Shown piece after piece: positions 62,105 through 64,000 of a stretch of 64,000 nt of DNA. This DNA comes from Clostridium ragsdalei P11 (lineage in GTDB: Bacteria; Bacillota; Clostridia; Clostridiales; Clostridiaceae): NCBI RefSeq assembly GCF_001675165.1, contig NZ_LROS01000075.1, forward strand, positions 62,001-126,000. Direction: 5' to 3'. Both the position numbers and the translations under genes were made by a program. Positions within the stretch are counted from its first letter, which is position 1. The number at the start of each line of letters is the position of its first letter. The notes under the pieces were generated by a model, which saw only the letters and a program-made list of their open reading frames with translations, was not told the DNA's origin and made no database searches.

Positions 62105-62925
62105 GCTAACACCTCCCTTATCTTCTGTGAGAGTTTATCAAATATTGCTTTGTGGCATAAATCATCATATAATATTTGGCCCTTAGAATAAAGTATTGCT
62201 GTATTCTTACTATAGTCAATAGTACCTAACAACATAATCTTTTCTTCTTTACAATATTTTTTTATTATATTGTCCTTTTTATCATCTTTATTTATAACTA
62301 TACCAAAAGGTATGTTATACATCTTTACAAGTTCTACAGCCATTTTTAAATCATGAAGTCCAAACTCTGAAGGTTCTGTAACGAGCACTGCAGCATCAGC
62401 ATATTTTAAAGTATTTATTACATTACAGGAAGTTCCAGGTGGACAATCAATTAAATTAACTTCTCCTGACAAATTCTCAAGTAATTCTTTAATAACAGGT
62501 ACTGCCATAGGTTCACTTATATTTAAAATTCCTCTACTGCATTTTATATCTCTTGATGTTCCTTTTTCAATTTTCCCTATTTCTCTTTTACCATAAGTTA
62601 CAGCATTGTATTTACATACAATTTCACAAGCACCACAGCCATGACACAACTTTTGAAAAAGGAAAAGATCATCCTTCACTTTTGCAAGGGCATTAAATTG
62701 ACATGCATTTGCACAAGCACCACAGGCAGTACATTTACGAGCATCTATTATTGGATATTCTACTTTCACCGATTCTACTACATCTACTTTAGGTTTTAGG
62801 AACAGAAAACCATTTGGTTCTTCTACATCACAATCTACATAGTCTGCCTTTAAAGCAAGAGCAAGATTAGTAGATACTGTAGTTTTTCCTGTTCCTCCTT
62901 TTCCACTAAGTACTGCTATATTCAC
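62095..62925 (-). CDS. MinD-type P-loop ATPase with inserted 2[4Fe-4S] ferredoxin domain, 2
   Basis: A 276-residue paralogue of the next gene. Walker A GKGGTGKTT lies at 8-16. Cluster cysteines are C65, C68, C71, C75 and C94, C97, C100, C104. LIDCPPGTSCNVI near 157 and VLVTEPSEFGLHDLKMAV near 182 are typical. Because the two ATPases overlap and are co-translated, a heterodimer is plausible. It follows the third NifX-like gene by 30 nt, in the operon driven from the promoter at 63411-63439. Confidence 0.9.
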   Translation of the reverse strand: MNIAVLSGKGGTGKTTVSTNLALALKADYVDCDVEEPNGFLFLKPKVDVVESVKVEYPIIDARKCTACGACANACQFNALAKVKDDLFLFQKLCHGCGACEIVCKYNAVTYGKREIGKIEKGTSRDIKCSRGILNISEPMAVPVIKELLENLSGEVNLIDCPPGTSCNVINTLKYADAAVLVTEPSEFGLHDLKMAVELVKMYNIPFGIVINKDDKKDNIIKKYCKEEKIMLLGTIDYSKNTAILYSKGQILYDDLCHKAIFDKLSQKIREVLAWN

Positions 62926-62955
62926 TATACACTCATCTCCAACTTAATAAATTCT

Positions 62956-63312
62956 TCAATGGTGTGCTGGACCAGAAATTTTTATTTCTTCAAGTTCGTT
63001 ATTTTTATACTTCTGAAGAACTGAGTTTATATCTATACTACTGCACTTATAAGCTTTGATTCCTGATTTTTCAACAAGCTCAAATGCATTAGGTCCAAGA
63101 TTACCTGTAATAATAGCATTTACTTTTTCATCTATTAATTGATTAGATGCAGCAATACCTGCTCCTCCACTTGAACTTTGACCTTTGTTTTCTATGACTT
63201 TAATTTCTCCACTTTCAGTGTCATGAATTTGAAAGTACTTGCACCTTCCAAACCTACTATCAAGTAAATCTTCAGCATTTTTTCCTGCTGATGAAATTGC
63301 TATTTTCATCAC
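62956..63312 (-). CDS. NifX/NifB-like protein 3
   Basis: A 118-residue DiNase-fold protein. It starts MMKIAISSAGKNAEDLLDSRFGRCKYF, with RFGRC the typical loop after strand 1, then AIITGNLGPNAFELVEKSGIKAYKC near 68-92, and the short metal-like tail GPAHH. GGAGGG lies before the ATG. It is the first gene after the sandwiched promoter-operator at 63389-63450, so it leads the operon. It most resembles MTH1175-type proteins, which are monomeric and of unknown function. Confidence 0.88.
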   Translation of the reverse strand: MMKIAISSAGKNAEDLLDSRFGRCKYFQIHDTESGEIKVIENKGQSSSGGAGIAASNQLIDEKVNAIITGNLGPNAFELVEKSGIKAYKCSSIDINSVLQKYKNNELEEIKISGPAHH

Positions 63313-63388
63313 TATCCCTCCAAATCTTCAATTATATTTTTGCTATAGATATGAATTATATTCCAAAATAAACTCATATCTCAGTTAT

Positions 63389-63450
63389 GTTATTGGCATT
63401 TGCTATTTTCATAGTATCACTAATATTTATTATTGTCAAATGCCAATAAC
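63389..63450 (-). promoter_or_regulatory. Promoter framed by a perfect inverted repeat (operator) of the NifX-MinD island
   Basis: On the minus strand, TTGACA (63434-63439) and TACTAT (63411-63416) are 17 nt apart, a strong sigmaA promoter. Perfect 14-nt arms GTTATTGGCATTTG (63389-63402 and, reversed, 63437-63450) flank it. One arm overlaps the -35 box and the other lies at about +2 to +15. This is the layout of a tight operator; the HxlR-type gene just upstream is the natural candidate repressor. Confidence 0.75.
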
Positions 63451-63469
63451 TTATATTTTTATAAATTGA

Positions 63470-63838
63470 TTATTTCATATCATTTTTATTGTCTAAAGAT
63501 TCACATTGTTTACATTTAAAACATTTAATAGGATGAACAACATCGTTATTAAGTGACCAATCTCTCATTGCCTTCAATATATCCAACATGCTTGTACCCA
63601 TTTCACTTAAACTATATTCAACACGGGATGGAATTTCCGCATATACTTTACGTACTATAAGACCATCTTTCTCCATTTCCCTCAATTCCTGAGTTAAAAC
63701 TTTAGCACTTATACCTGATATTTTTCTATTTAACAATCCATAACGTACAGGTCCTTTTATTAATTCTTTTAATATGAGTATTTTCCACTTTCCACTTATT
63801 AATGATAATGTAGTCTCAATAGGGCATCTATATTTCAT
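63470..63838 (-). CDS. HxlR-family winged-helix regulator
   Basis: A 122-residue DNA-binding protein. It has the family hallmark CPIETTLSLISGKWKILILKEL at 5-26 (C5 at the N-terminal capping site; key residues GKW), GPVRYGLLNRKISGISAKVLTQELREME (region 29-56) as the recognition helix, and the wing RKVYAEIPSRVEYSLSE. A C-terminal cysteine cluster C106, C109, C112 is unusual and suggests metal or redox sensing. ATG 63838 follows GGGAGG at 7 nt, so the longer frame to 63856 is not used. It lies directly upstream of the framed promoter. Confidence 0.9.
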   Translation of the reverse strand: MKYRCPIETTLSLISGKWKILILKELIKGPVRYGLLNRKISGISAKVLTQELREMEKDGLIVRKVYAEIPSRVEYSLSEMGTSMLDILKAMRDWSLNNDVVHPIKCFKCKQCESLDNKNDMK

Positions 63839-63877
63839 GTAAAAACCTCCCTTCAATAGTTACTTTTATGTTAGTAT

Positions 63878-63924
63878 TGTTACAAAAAAGTGCATACTTG
63901 ATAAATATAATAATTGTTGTAACA
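63878..63924. promoter_or_regulatory. Inverted repeat upstream of the HxlR-type gene
   Basis: Arms TGTTACAA (63878-63885) and TTGTAACA (63917-63924), 31 nt apart, straddle the likely promoter of the regulator gene. The widely spaced arms recall the downstream operator at 63389-63450, although the arm sequence differs. Possible autoregulation; the flank to 64000 shows no gene. Confidence 0.45.
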
Positions 63925-64000
63925 TATTAGTTGAATAATTTATATAAATTTTTAGTAAGTATTTAAATTGCTGGAATAAGAATATAAATTAATTACAATT

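Noticed and set aside
59490-63312. Nitrogenase cofactor genes (nifX, nifB)
   Set aside because: The small proteins share the fold, but no nifHDK, nifE/N or radical SAM NifB is present; the ORP-like reading fits better.

Overview
The window looks like chromosomal DNA of an acetogenic Clostridium of the C. ljungdahlii / C. autoethanogenum / C. ragsdalei group. The base composition is AT-rich and ribosome binding sites are strong AAGGAGG types. There is a CIRCE-controlled groESL operon, a fused Nfn transhydrogenase beside Rex, and one large co-directional Wood-Ljungdahl (reductive acetyl-CoA) gene cluster. The CODH gene acsA is intact and carries a TCA serine codon at position 401. C. autoethanogenum is reported to have TGA there, so the C. 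ljungdahlii-type allele fits best. The assignment is inferred from remembered gene content, not from a search.

Layout. (1) 1-7.4 kb: 3'-truncated groEL, groES with CIRCE, a TVP38/DedA-like membrane protein, a decayed [FeFe]-hydrogenase C-terminus, 8-oxoguanine DNA glycosylase, fused NfnAB, and Rex. (2) 7.6-17.5 kb: ABC-F ATPase, an ABC-2 exporter pair, dihydroorotase, a 3-hydroxyacyl-CoA dehydrogenase, a thiamine-binding protein, and a LytS/LytTR two-component pair. (3) 17.7-32.7 kb: two tandem CstA-type transporters, M16C peptidase, patatin, ProC, pyruvate carboxylase, TsaD, and an orphan RusA-like nuclease with a C-terminal zinc knuckle. (4) 32.7-39.3 kb: DUF1836 regulator, a three-gene GlpA-like flavoprotein module, an FNT-family formate/nitrite channel, a DUF3786 protein, a His-rich protein and a CooT-like protein. 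(5) 39.5-57.6 kb, all on the minus strand: the Wood-Ljungdahl cluster. In transcription order it is acsA, cooC, fhs, fchA, folD, metV, metF, lpdA, cooC, acsD, acsC, acsE, acsB, gcvH and the corrinoid activator (RACo type). (6) 58-64 kb: UspA, a FlxA-like protein, and an island of three NifX/NifB-like small proteins, two MinD-type ATPases with inserted ferredoxin domains, a DUF134 protein, a Fur-family regulator and an HxlR-family regulator. The island resembles the ORP (orange protein) systems of strict anaerobes.

How it fits together. Fhs, FchA, FolD and MetVF carry formate to methyl-THF. AcsE passes the methyl group to the corrinoid protein AcsCD, which the RACo-type activator keeps reduced. 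AcsA makes CO and AcsB condenses methyl, CO and CoA. Two CooC ATPases, the His-rich protein and the CooT-like protein plausibly handle nickel for AcsA and AcsB. The FNT channel could move formate, Nfn balances NADH, NADPH and ferredoxin, Rex senses the NADH ratio, and pyruvate carboxylase draws carbon into biosynthesis. Formate dehydrogenase, catalytic hydrogenase, Rnf and Pta/Ack are not in the window.

The intergenic DNA is unusually structured. Three dispersed families of palindromic or structured repeats recur, several copies are nested inside other inverted repeats, and one family always abuts gene 3' ends. The Wood-Ljungdahl cluster is punctuated by strong hairpins, most of which lack a U-run.
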